Assembly (NCBI GenBank): GCA_900321275.1
Contig: ONVI01000001.1
Location: 1-64,000 of the forward strand
Length of the DNA stretch: 64,000 bases
Source: an uncultured Eubacteriales bacterium
GTDB lineage: Bacteria > Bacillota > Clostridia > Oscillospirales > Oscillospiraceae
Direction: 5' to 3'
Shown here piece after piece: positions 41,735 to 49,268 of the stretch. The translations under genes were made by a program, and so were the position numbers. Numbering within the stretch: position 1 is the stretch's first letter; every line of letters begins with the position of its first letter. Under the pieces are notes generated by a model that had not been told where the DNA came from, made no database searches, and saw only the letters and a program-made list of their open reading frames with translations.

Positions 41735-43059
41735 TATTCACCCTCCTTCAGATGCCCGCAGAGCAGACCGTCCTCCGTGCTTTCAATATAAACAGGCTGA
41801 ATCTCCCCCTCGCGGCCCGGCCCGTCAAAGAGCACCTGACCGTCGATCTCCGGGGAGTCGGCGTAGCTGCGGCCGCAGTACATGCCGCTTTCCTCGTCAT
41901 AGCCTTCGCACAGCACATCAAGGGTCTTGCCCACAAAGCCTTCGCAGAAGGCATCCATGATCGGGGCCTGCAGCTCGAGGATCAGGTCGGCGCGGCGCCG
42001 TGCCTCTTCAAAGTCCACATGATCCATCTTCGCTGCGGGCGTCCCCTCCTCCGGGGAGAAGGGGAAGACCCCGGCGCGCTCGATGCGGGCCTCGCGGAGA
42101 AACTCGCACAGCTCCTCAAACTCCGCCTCGCCCTCGCCGGGAAGTCCCGCAATCAGGCTTGTGCGCAGGACAAGGCCGGGGATGCGCTCGCGCAGCTTTT
42201 TAAAGAGCGCGCGGATCTCCCCGCCGGTGCCGCGGCGGTTCATGCGTTTGAGAATCGTATCATTGATATGCTGGATCGGAATGTCCAGATACTTGACGAT
42301 TTTGTCGTTTGACGCGATCTCTTCGATCAGCTCGTCGTCAAACTGGTCGGGGTAGAGGTAGTGCAGCCGCAGCCACCGGACGCCCTCAATCTCCGAGAGA
42401 CGTCTGCACAGCTCGGCCAGCATCCGCTTTCCGTAGAGATCGGTGCCGTAGCGGGTGATGTCCTGGGCGATGACAATGAGCTCCTTCGCCCCGTGGGCAG
42501 CGAGATCCCGCGCTTCCTCCAGAATGTTCTCCATCGTCCGGGAGCGATACCTGCCCCGGATGAAGGGGATGGCGCAGAAGGCGCAGAAATTGTCGCAGCC
42601 CTCCGCGATGCGCAGCCAGGCCCAGCCCGGGCCGGTGGTGACCACGCGGGGCAGCTCGTCGATCGGGGCGCTCTGATCGCCGAAAAGGCTGAGCGTGCGG
42701 CGCTCCATGACGGCGTTTGCGGCGGCGACAATATCCTTGAAGCTGCCCACGCCGAGCACCGCGTCGATCTCCGGCAGCTCCGCGAGGATGGAGTCCTTGT
42801 AGCGCTCGGCCAGACAGCCGGTGACGATCAGCCCGCCGAGTCTGCCCGCCTTCTTGAGCTCCGCCATTTCGAGGATGTTGTCGATGGCCTCGGATTTGGC
42901 GGCGTCGATAAAGCCGCAGGTATTCACGATCACCAGATCCGCGCCGTCGGGGTCGGGCAGGAGCGTGAAGCCCGCCTCGCTCATTAAATAAAGCATCTGC
43001 TCACTGTTGACCAGATTCTTGGCGCACCCCAGCGAGATCATTGCAAAGCTTTTTTCCAT
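41734..43059 (-). CDS. rimO: ribosomal protein S12 methylthiotransferase
   Basis: A 441-residue radical-SAM enzyme that adds a methylthio group to an aspartate of ribosomal protein uS12. The N-terminal domain has ISLGCAKNLVNSEQ (Cys12) , VNTCGFI (Cys48) and TGCLAERY (Cys82) for the accessory cluster; the radical-SAM cluster motif CDNFCAFCAIP is near 152-162, followed by GRYRSR. The C-terminal TRAM domain carries YCGRSYADSPEIDGQV, typical of RimO rather than MiaB. It lies between recX (3-bp gap) and pgsA (1-bp overlap) in a tight operon. Confidence 0.96.
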   Translation of the reverse strand: MEKSFAMISLGCAKNLVNSEQMLYLMSEAGFTLLPDPDGADLVIVNTCGFIDAAKSEAIDNILEMAELKKAGRLGGLIVTGCLAERYKDSILAELPEIDAVLGVGSFKDIVAAANAVMERRTLSLFGDQSAPIDELPRVVTTGPGWAWLRIAEGCDNFCAFCAIPFIRGRYRSRTMENILEEARDLAAHGAKELIVIAQDITRYGTDLYGKRMLAELCRRLSEIEGVRWLRLHYLYPDQFDDELIEEIASNDKIVKYLDIPIQHINDTILKRMNRRGTGGEIRALFKKLRERIPGLVLRTSLIAGLPGEGEAEFEELCEFLREARIERAGVFPFSPEEGTPAAKMDHVDFEEARRRADLILELQAPIMDAFCEGFVGKTLDVLCEGYDEESGMYCGRSYADSPEIDGQVLFDGPGREGEIQPVYIESTEDGLLCGHLKEGE

Positions 43060-43062
43060 GGT

Positions 43063-43698
43063 TCAATCCTCGTATTCATACGCCGCGCGGGCGCGTTCCA
43101 GCGCGCTGCGGATCTCCTCCGCCGCATAGCCGCGGCGAAACAGGGAAGCCGAGAGCTTCCGCACCTCGTCCCGGTCCCCGGGATCTTTCAGGCGCGAGGC
43201 GATAAAGCGGTCGAGCTTCGACGTGTCCTCCGGCATGGCGGAGAGGGCGTCCTCCCAAAGTTCCCGCGGCACGCCGCGGCGGATAAGCTCCTGCCGGACG
43301 CGGCCTTCGCCGTAGCCCTTGGCGGCATAGTGGCGGACGATGGCGGCGGCGTAGCGCTCCTCGTCAAGGAAGCCGCGTGCCGAGATCCAGTCTGTACAGT
43401 AATCCGCCGTCTCCTCGTCGAAACCCTTGTCCCGCAGCTTTCGGGTGAGCTCCTTTGCCGACATCTGCCGCTGGGAAACAAGCTCCAGCGCTTTCTCGCG
43501 TCCGAGGGCGCGCCGGGATTCGCGGCCCAGCTCTTCCAGCGCCTTCTCGTCCAGCTCCTTCCCGGTGAAAAGCCGCAGCTCCGTCACCGCTGAAAGGGTG
43601 GATTTTACCTCCGCGCCGTCGTCCAGACAGACCGTGACGCGGCTGGGTGAGGTCTGTTTCAGGGATGTGATGCGCAAGGGAGGCTCAGTCCTCCTCAA
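43063..43698 (-). CDS. recX: regulatory protein RecX
   Basis: A protein of up to 211 residues that modulates RecA filaments. Three-helix repeat signatures include [24 protein letters not shown] near 75-98, [24 protein letters not shown] near 124-147 and [20 protein letters not shown] near 180-200. No ATG start is available; TTG at 43698 would overlap recA by 14 bp, while TTG at 43677 has GAGGAGG 12 nt upstream. The N-terminal 50 residues ([20 protein letters not shown]) match the usual extra domain in Firmicutes RecX. Directly downstream of recA, as usual. Confidence 0.93.
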   Translation of the reverse strand: MRRTEPPLRITSLKQTSPSRVTVCLDDGAEVKSTLSAVTELRLFTGKELDEKALEELGRESRRALGREKALELVSQRQMSAKELTRKLRDKGFDEETADYCTDWISARGFLDEERYAAAIVRHYAAKGYGEGRVRQELIRRGVPRELWEDALSAMPEDTSKLDRFIASRLKDPGDRDEVRKLSASLFRRGYAAEEIRSALERARAAYEYED

Positions 43699-44800
43699 AG
43701 TCCGCCGCGCTCACGTCCACCGCGGGGATATTGGCGCGGCCGGCGGCCTGGGCGGCCTTCATGGCCTGGGGGCTCATGAGCTTGTGGGCGTTGTCGCGGA
43801 TCTGCTGCTCAATCTGATCGCAGATCTCGGGATTCTCCTGCAGGTAGGCCTTGACGCTGTCGCGGCCCTGAATGCGCTGCCCGTTCACGGTGAACCACGC
43901 GCCCGCCTTGTCGATGATCTCCAGCTTCACGCCGAGGTCGACGATCTCGCCGATCTTGGAGATGCCCTCGCCGTACATGATGTCGAACTCCGCCTCCCGG
44001 AAGGGGGGCGCGACCTTGTTCTTGACGACCTTGGCGCGGGTGCGGTTGCCAACCATTTCGCCGCCGACCTTCAGGGTCTCGATGCGGCGCACGTCGATGC
44101 GCACGGAGGCGTAGTATTTGAGAGCCAGTCCGCCCGGCGTGGTCTCGGGGTTGCCGTACATGACGCCGATCTTCTGGCGGAGCTGGTTGATGAAAATGAC
44201 GGTGCAGTTGTTTTTGGAGATGGCGCCCGCAAGACGACGCATGGCCTGGCTCATAAGCCTTGCCAGCGCGCCGACGACGGTGTCGCCGACCTCGCCCTCC
44301 AGTTCTACGCGCGGGATGAGTGCCGCAACGGAGTCAACAACGACCACGTCCACCGCGCCGGAGCGCACCAGGGACTCGGCGATATCCAGCGCCTGCTCGC
44401 CGGTGTCGGGCTGGGAGATCAGCAGGCTGTCGATGTCCACGCCCAAGGCGCGGGCGTAGGCGGGCTCCAGCGCGTGCTCCACGTCGATGTAGGCGGCGTC
44501 GCCCCCGGCCTTCTGGGCGGAGGCCACCGCGTGCAGGGCGAGGGTGGTTTTGCCGCTTGCTTCGGGGCCGTAGATCTCCACGATGCGGCCCTTGGGGATG
44601 CCGCCAATGCCGAGCGCAAGGTCGAGAGACAGAGAACCCGTGGACAGCGCCTCCACGTTTACGGAGATATCGTCGCCCAGGCGCATGATGGTGCCCTTGC
44701 CGTAATCCTTTTCAATCTTCGCGATCGCGGTCTCCAGCGCCTTTTTCTTGTCGGCATTGACCGGCGCGACAACCGCGGGAACCTTTTTCTTTTCAGCCAT
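43685..44800 (-). CDS. recA: recombinase RecA
   Basis: A 371-residue DNA-dependent ATPase for homologous recombination and SOS induction. Walker [16 protein letters not shown] near 76-90, Walker [10 protein letters not shown] near 150, loop L1 with [10 protein letters not shown], loop L2 region [20 protein letters not shown], and the C-terminal acidic end ADFEED all fit. ATG 44800 follows CGGAGA. The 204 bp upstream (44801-45004) to prmC have no gene; no clear LexA box or promoter could be assigned by eye in that stretch, apart from a GCGCC/GGCGC hairpin near 44931. Confidence 0.97.
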   Translation of the reverse strand: MAEKKKVPAVVAPVNADKKKALETAIAKIEKDYGKGTIMRLGDDISVNVEALSTGSLSLDLALGIGGIPKGRIVEIYGPEASGKTTLALHAVASAQKAGGDAAYIDVEHALEPAYARALGVDIDSLLISQPDTGEQALDIAESLVRSGAVDVVVVDSVAALIPRVELEGEVGDTVVGALARLMSQAMRRLAGAISKNNCTVIFINQLRQKIGVMYGNPETTPGGLALKYYASVRIDVRRIETLKVGGEMVGNRTRAKVVKNKVAPPFREAEFDIMYGEGISKIGEIVDLGVKLEIIDKAGAWFTVNGQRIQGRDSVKAYLQENPEICDQIEQQIRDNAHKLMSPQAMKAAQAAGRANIPAVDVSAADFEED

Positions 44801-45004
44801 GTTTTTTCTCCGATCTGCCGTGGAGAGCTGAGTCGTGGTGTCCCCCTGCGGGGGACGGATTGAAATTTCGAGGCATGTTCTTGCAAAGAAGGAAAGATAC
44901 ATCTCCGAGGGCAGAGCCAAATTCAATCGCGCCGAAGGCGCTCTTTAACTTCACTTTCCACTCTCCAAATTCCACACTAAAAAGACGAAAAACTCCACAC
45001 TGTC

Positions 45005-45859
45005 TCACATCCGCCCGACAACGGCGCGATCCGCGCCTCTTGCGTCCTGGTGGATGCTGGTCGCGGCAAAGCCCGCGGCCATCAGCATGTCGGCCACCGT
45101 CTCGGCCTGACCCTCGCCCACCTCGAAGATCAGCAGGCCCTCGGGGCGCAGGAGGGATTTCCAGTGCTTGATGATCGCCTTGTAAAAGCGCAGACCGTCC
45201 TTCCCGCCGTCGAGCGCCCACATCGGCTCATAATCCTTCACCGAACGGTCGAGCTTCTGAATCTCGCCGCTCTCGATATATGGGGGATTCGATACGATCA
45301 GGTCAAAGCTCCCGATCCCCAGCGGGGGTGAGGAGGTGGCGTCCGCCTGCATGCAGATGACGCGGGTGGTCAGGCGATTGAGATTGACGTTTGCGCGGCA
45401 GACCTCCAAAGCGCTTGCGCTGAGATCGACCGCCACAAGCTTCGTCGCCGGCAGCTCATGCCCGATGGCGCAGGTGATGCAGCCGCTGCCGCAGCAGAGA
45501 TCCAGCACCCGGGCGTCCATGCGCCAGCCGGTCAGCGCCTCCTTGGCAAGATCGACCAGCAGCTCCGTGTCGCTGCGGGGGATGAGCACGTCCTTTGTCA
45601 CCTTGATGGGCAGGCCGTAAAACTCCCAGTCGCCGGTGATGTAGGCCACCGGCTCCCCCTGCAGGCGGCGCTCGGTATACTCGGCGACCTTTTCCTCCAC
45701 CGGCTCGGTGGTGTAAAGGCTCAGATCCCGCAGAAGCTGCGGCACGGTTTTGCCCGCGGCAGAGGCGACCAGAACCCGCGCCTCCAGCGCGTAGGCCTCG
45801 ACGCCGCTGCGCTTGAGGGTGTTGCGGGTGTTGATATACAGTTCGTTATAGGTTTTCAA
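45005..45859 (-). CDS. prmC: release factor glutamine methyltransferase
   Basis: A 284-residue S-adenosylmethionine-dependent enzyme that methylates the GGQ glutamine of peptide release factors. Motifs: VLDLCCGSGCITCAI near 112-126 (SAM binding), VAVDLSASAL, and the catalytic LIVSNPPYIESGEI near 182-195. The start codon is TTG (45859), 10 nt after GGGGGAG at the end of the upstream DUF1385 gene. The last residues GADRAVVGRM resemble family ends. The DUF1385 gene 6 bp upstream is its usual companion in Firmicutes. Confidence 0.95.
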   Translation of the reverse strand: MKTYNELYINTRNTLKRSGVEAYALEARVLVASAAGKTVPQLLRDLSLYTTEPVEEKVAEYTERRLQGEPVAYITGDWEFYGLPIKVTKDVLIPRSDTELLVDLAKEALTGWRMDARVLDLCCGSGCITCAIGHELPATKLVAVDLSASALEVCRANVNLNRLTTRVICMQADATSSPPLGIGSFDLIVSNPPYIESGEIQKLDRSVKDYEPMWALDGGKDGLRFYKAIIKHWKSLLRPEGLLIFEVGEGQAETVADMLMAAGFAATSIHQDARGADRAVVGRM

Positions 45860-45865
45860 ATGGTA

Positions 45866-46816
45866 TCAGCTCCCCCAGGCGTCGCTGCCCTGTTCTTCGG
45901 GAATGACCAGCTCGATGGCGCGGATGGCGACCTCAATCATGCTGTCATCCGGCTCGTTGGTGGTGATGCGCTGCAGCCACTTGCCCGGCGCGGACAGGGC
46001 CGCGGACAGCCAGTTGTCATGCAGGCCGCACCAGCGGTTGATCTCATAGCTGATGCCCACCACCACGGGCAGGAGCAGCAGATGGAAGCCCATACGGGCC
46101 CAGGTGTTTTCCACGCGCACCACGGAGTTGACCAGGATACTCACCACCACCACGACCAGCAGAAAGCTGGTGCCGCAGCGGGGGTGGAAGCGGGATTCGG
46201 GCCGCACGTTCTCCACCGTGAGGGGCTTGCCGTGCTCATAGCAGAAGATGGTCTTGTGCTCTGCCCCGTGGTAGGAGAAGAGGCGCTTCACATCCGGGGT
46301 GAGGGTGACGAGCTTCATGTAGGCCAGCAGGATAATGACGCGGGTCAGACCCTCCGCGATGTTGCGGACAAACAGACTCTCCGTCAGGGGCTTGATAAGG
46401 CTCACAATCAATGCGGGCAGGAAGATGAACAGGAACAGGCTCAGCGCGATGCCGAGCACGACTGCCACGCCAATGATGATGTCCTTGGCTTTCTCCTCGG
46501 AAAAGTGCTTTTCGATCCACTGGTCGAGCTTGTCTGGCTCGCCCTGCTCCTCGAGGGGGACGAGGCTTGCCGAATAGGTCAGGGCCTGCATGCCGTTGAT
46601 CATGGAGCTGAGGAAGATGGCGCAGCCGCGGATGAGCGGCCAGCCCAGAATGGGATAGCGGTCCTTGATGAATTTGAGGTCTTCGATCTTTTCCACAAGC
46701 CCGTCCGCCGTGCGGCAGACGATGGCCTGCTTCTTCGGCCCGCGCATCAGGATGCCCTCAATGAGCGCCTGACCGCCGATGGAGGTTTTGAAATTGCAGG
46801 ATTTAGCGTTTTTCAA
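45866..46816 (-). CDS. DUF1385 membrane protein (YqhQ-like)
   Basis: A 316-residue membrane protein of unknown function. The family start SIGGQALIEGILMRGPKK (12-29) is clear, as are SYHGAEHKTIFCYEHGKPLTVENV near 188 and the histidine/cysteine region ESRFHPRCGTSFLL near 217-230, then EINRWCGLHDNWLS. About five hydrophobic segments. The conserved His/Cys positions suggest a metal site. The start is TTG (46816) after GAGGAG. It precedes prmC by 6 bp, a conserved Firmicutes pairing. Confidence 0.93.
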   Translation of the reverse strand: MKNAKSCNFKTSIGGQALIEGILMRGPKKQAIVCRTADGLVEKIEDLKFIKDRYPILGWPLIRGCAIFLSSMINGMQALTYSASLVPLEEQGEPDKLDQWIEKHFSEEKAKDIIIGVAVVLGIALSLFLFIFLPALIVSLIKPLTESLFVRNIAEGLTRVIILLAYMKLVTLTPDVKRLFSYHGAEHKTIFCYEHGKPLTVENVRPESRFHPRCGTSFLLVVVVVSILVNSVVRVENTWARMGFHLLLLPVVVGISYEINRWCGLHDNWLSAALSAPGKWLQRITTNEPDDSMIEVAIRAIELVIPEEQGSDAWGS

Positions 46817-46837
46817 GGTAATTCTCCTCTTTGTATA

Positions 46838-47839
46838 CTACTTTGCAGCCCCGATGGGGAGCGTGATGATGACCAGACAGCCGCCCTCCTTGTCCGGAGC
46901 GTTGGTGATGGTGAGCGTGCCGCCGTGGCGGGTGATGATCTCGTCGCAGACGGCAAGGCCGATGCCCGTGCCGCGGTTCTTGCTGCTGCCCTTGTAGAAC
47001 TTCTCCTTGACATGGGGCAGCTCCGCCTCCGGGACGCCGTGGCCGTAGTCGCGCACGCTGATGCGCACGATGCCCTCCTCCTGCCGGAGCATGACGTCGA
47101 TCTTGCCGCCGTCGCCGCCGTGCTTCATGGCGTTGTCCAGCAGGTTCAGAAACACCTGCTTGAGGCGCTCGGAGTCGCCGGGGATGAGCGGGATCTCGGT
47201 CTTCGGGCCGCTGTACTTGACCTTCATGCCGGCCTGCTTCATGAGCTCCCCGTATGTAAACAGGGCGTCCTCCAGCTCGGCGGCGATGTCGATGAGCTCA
47301 ATGCGCAGGTTGAAGCGTCCGTCCTGAATGCGGGTGAATTCCAACAGCTCCGTCACCATATTGGTGAGCCTTTCGGCCTCCTTGGAGATGATCTGGATGC
47401 CCTTGAGCGAGTCGCCCTGCACCGCGGGGTCGTAGGCGATGGTCTCGGCCCAGCCGGTGATGGCGGTCAGAGGGGTGCGCAGCTCATGGGAGACCTGGGA
47501 GATAAACTCCGTCCTGGTCTTCTCGGCGAGGGCGGTCTTTTCGGAGATGCTGTTGATCTCCTCGGCAAGATAGCCGATCTCGTCCTCTTCAAAGTCCTCG
47601 GTCTTGATGCCGTAGCTGCCGGTGGCGATGCGTTTTGCGAAGGCGCGCAGCTTCTGAAGCGGCGAGGCCACGCAGAACCTGAACCAGATATTGATCGCCA
47701 GCACGTAGACGCAGACCGCGATATAGATGGCTGTCGCCCAGGTCATCAGCCCGTGGGTGGACGCCCAGGCGCCCATCAGCAGAAGCGCCAGGGCCGCAAT
47801 GCTCGACAGCAGCAGCTGTGTTCGTAAGTTGCCAAACAT
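46838..47839 (-). CDS. sensor histidine kinase
   Basis: A 333-residue membrane kinase. ATG 47839 is preferred because GGAAG lies 8 nt upstream, whereas the in-frame ATG at 47893 has no site. Two membrane helices (about 8-28 and 33-52) with almost no extracellular loop, a HAMP domain (about 53-105), HisKA with SQVSHELRTPLTAITGWAE near 112-130, and a complete ATPase domain: FLNLLDNAMKHGG, VRDYGHGVPE, and GTGIGLAVCDEI. The short loop means it senses within the membrane or through partners. Its likely partner regulator ends 370 bp upstream, with a palindromic insertion between them. Confidence 0.92.
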   Translation of the reverse strand: MFGNLRTQLLLSSIAALALLLMGAWASTHGLMTWATAIYIAVCVYVLAINIWFRFCVASPLQKLRAFAKRIATGSYGIKTEDFEEDEIGYLAEEINSISEKTALAEKTRTEFISQVSHELRTPLTAITGWAETIAYDPAVQGDSLKGIQIISKEAERLTNMVTELLEFTRIQDGRFNLRIELIDIAAELEDALFTYGELMKQAGMKVKYSGPKTEIPLIPGDSERLKQVFLNLLDNAMKHGGDGGKIDVMLRQEEGIVRISVRDYGHGVPEAELPHVKEKFYKGSSKNRGTGIGLAVCDEIITRHGGTLTITNAPDKEGGCLVIITLPIGAAK

Positions 47840-47915
47840 GTAGTTACTTCCTAAAGTATTTGCCAGGCCAAAGCCTCGCAGAGTTTTTCGCATATGCGAA
47901 AAAGAAATCTGATCC

Positions 47916-48200
47916 GTGATTTCCGGGGGCGTGTACCTCGGAAATCACACTTTGCAGCTCTCAAGTGTGCGAGCGGCGTCAAACGAAGCTCGCGTCATTC
48001 CGTTTCCGCTTTTGAGCGAAAACTGCACTCTGCTCCCTCCGTTTTCCTCTTAACTGCAAAGCCTGTGCTTTGCAGTCAGAAGGAGGCACAGCGGAGTGCG
48101 TGAGCTTTCGTCGTGCCTGACGGAAGCGAAAAATCGGAGCTTGTGCCGACGCAGTGCGCGCAGAGAGCTGAATACTCGTTGAAATGTTTTCATTTCGACG
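47916..48200. repeat. cluster of palindromes between regulator and kinase genes
   Basis: GTGATTTCCG/CGGAAATCAC (47916-47948); a large imperfect inverted repeat centred on ACTGCAAAG-CCTGTG-CTTTGCAGT (48053-48076, odd base aside) with outer arms GCACTCTGCT (48025-48034) and AGCGGAGTGC (48090-48099); and CGTTGAAATG/CATTTCGACG near 48178-48202. No reading frame fills it. It separates a two-component pair that is normally contiguous. Confidence 0.75.
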
Positions 48201-48209
48201 AAGCGAAGC

Positions 48210-48899
48210 TCAGTATCCCCACTTATATCCGTAGCCCCATACCGTCGTCAGATACTCCGGCTCGGTGGGGTCGGCCTCGATCTTGATACGCAGACGGCGG
48301 ATATTCACGTCGACGGTCTTGAGCTCGCCGGTGAAGTCGCTGCCCCAGACGGCGGAGAGAATATCCTCACGGCTCATGGCCTTGCCGGGATTCTCCATAA
48401 AGAGCTTGATGAGCATGTATTCGATCTGCGTGAGCTTGAGACGCTGTCCGTCTTTCTCCAGCGTGCGGTTGCGGGTGTTGAGCAGGAAGGGACCGCTCAC
48501 AATCTCGGAGGAGGACTTCTCATCCTCGTCCACGCCCAGGCGGCGGATCAGCGCGTCGACCCTTGCGGTGAGCTCGGCGGGGGAGAAGGGCTTGGTCACG
48601 TAGTCGTCGGCGCCGGTCATGAGGCCGGTCACCTTGTCGATCTCCTGATTCTTGGCCGTAAGCATGATGATCCCCATTTTCGAGCCGGAGGCGCGGATGC
48701 GGCGGCAGACCTCAAACCCGTCGATATCCGGCAGCATCACGTCCAGCAGGGCAAGGCAGATATCGGGATTGACCTTCAGCTTCTCCAGCGCTTCTTCGCC
48801 GCTGCCGGCCTCGATGGGCTCAAAGCCGCTGCGGCGCAGATTGATGACCACGAAGCTGCGAATATTGGACTCATCCTCTAAAACGAGAATCTTTTTCAT
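48210..48899 (-). CDS. OmpR/PhoB-family response regulator
   Basis: A 229-residue regulator. The receiver (1-120) has EDES acidic residues, phospho-Asp52 in LLDVMLPDIDG, Thr in IMLTAKN and Lys in VTKPFSPAEL. The C-terminal winged helix (about 135-229) contains LTQIEYMLIKLFMENPG, REDILSAVWG and VDVNIRRLRIKIE and ends TTVWGYGYKW, as in PhoB/WalR types. The extended -10 promoter lies about 70 bp upstream. The cognate kinase is probably the gene at 46838-47839. Regulon unknown. Confidence 0.94.
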   Translation of the reverse strand: MKKILVLEDESNIRSFVVINLRRSGFEPIEAGSGEEALEKLKVNPDICLALLDVMLPDIDGFEVCRRIRASGSKMGIIMLTAKNQEIDKVTGLMTGADDYVTKPFSPAELTARVDALIRRLGVDEDEKSSSEIVSGPFLLNTRNRTLEKDGQRLKLTQIEYMLIKLFMENPGKAMSREDILSAVWGSDFTGELKTVDVNIRRLRIKIEADPTEPEYLTTVWGYGYKWGY

Positions 48900-48949
48900 A
48901 TTTAAAATACCCCTTTATCTGATAAATGGAAACAGAATCAAAAATGAGA

Positions 48950-48972
48950 TTGCAATATACCTTCTAATTATA
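48950..48972 (-). promoter_or_regulatory. extended -10 promoter of the response regulator gene
   Basis: TGTTATAAT on the minus strand, with TATAAT at 48967-48972 preceded by TG, an extended -10. The -35 region is weak. The further 100 bp to the repeat at 49084 hold nothing clear. Confidence 0.6.
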
Positions 48973-49083
48973 ACATGGTTTCTACAAAAATAATAGACAA
49001 AGTTTCAGAAAATTGTATTTCCTTTTACATGCAATGTGCAAAGGGTTACATAACACCACGATTCCGCTTGTTTTATTGCTCCC

Positions 49084-49236
49084 CCAATCAATTCTTGAAT
49101 TTTTGGGGAGCAATTTTGCCATGTTTCGCGGTTGCCCCGTTTAGGGGCGAGCGAAACGGCAATTTAATCGTTATTGATGTGCCGGAGAAATGCTGCGTCT
49201 TGATTCAAAAATTAAATTGGCACATCAATAACATTG
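49084..49236 (+). repeat. 150-nt structured repeat, copy 2
   Basis: Pairs with copy 1 at 4181-4328. Hairpin GTTTCG-CGGTT-GCCCC-GTTTA-GGGGC-GAG-CGAAAC (49123-49157) and the perfect 14-nt pair GTTATTGATGTGCC (49170-49183) with GGCACATCAATAAC (49219-49232). It ends 33 bp before the GTPase gene and would lie in its 5' leader if transcription starts upstream. Confidence 0.75.
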
Positions 49237-49268
49237 ATTCTTTGGAAAAAAGCTGTTAAAATGCGCCT

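Noticed and set aside
47894..48200. Small gene between the kinase and its regulator
   Set aside because: The stretch is explained by inverted repeats, and no frame has a ribosome site or family resemblance.
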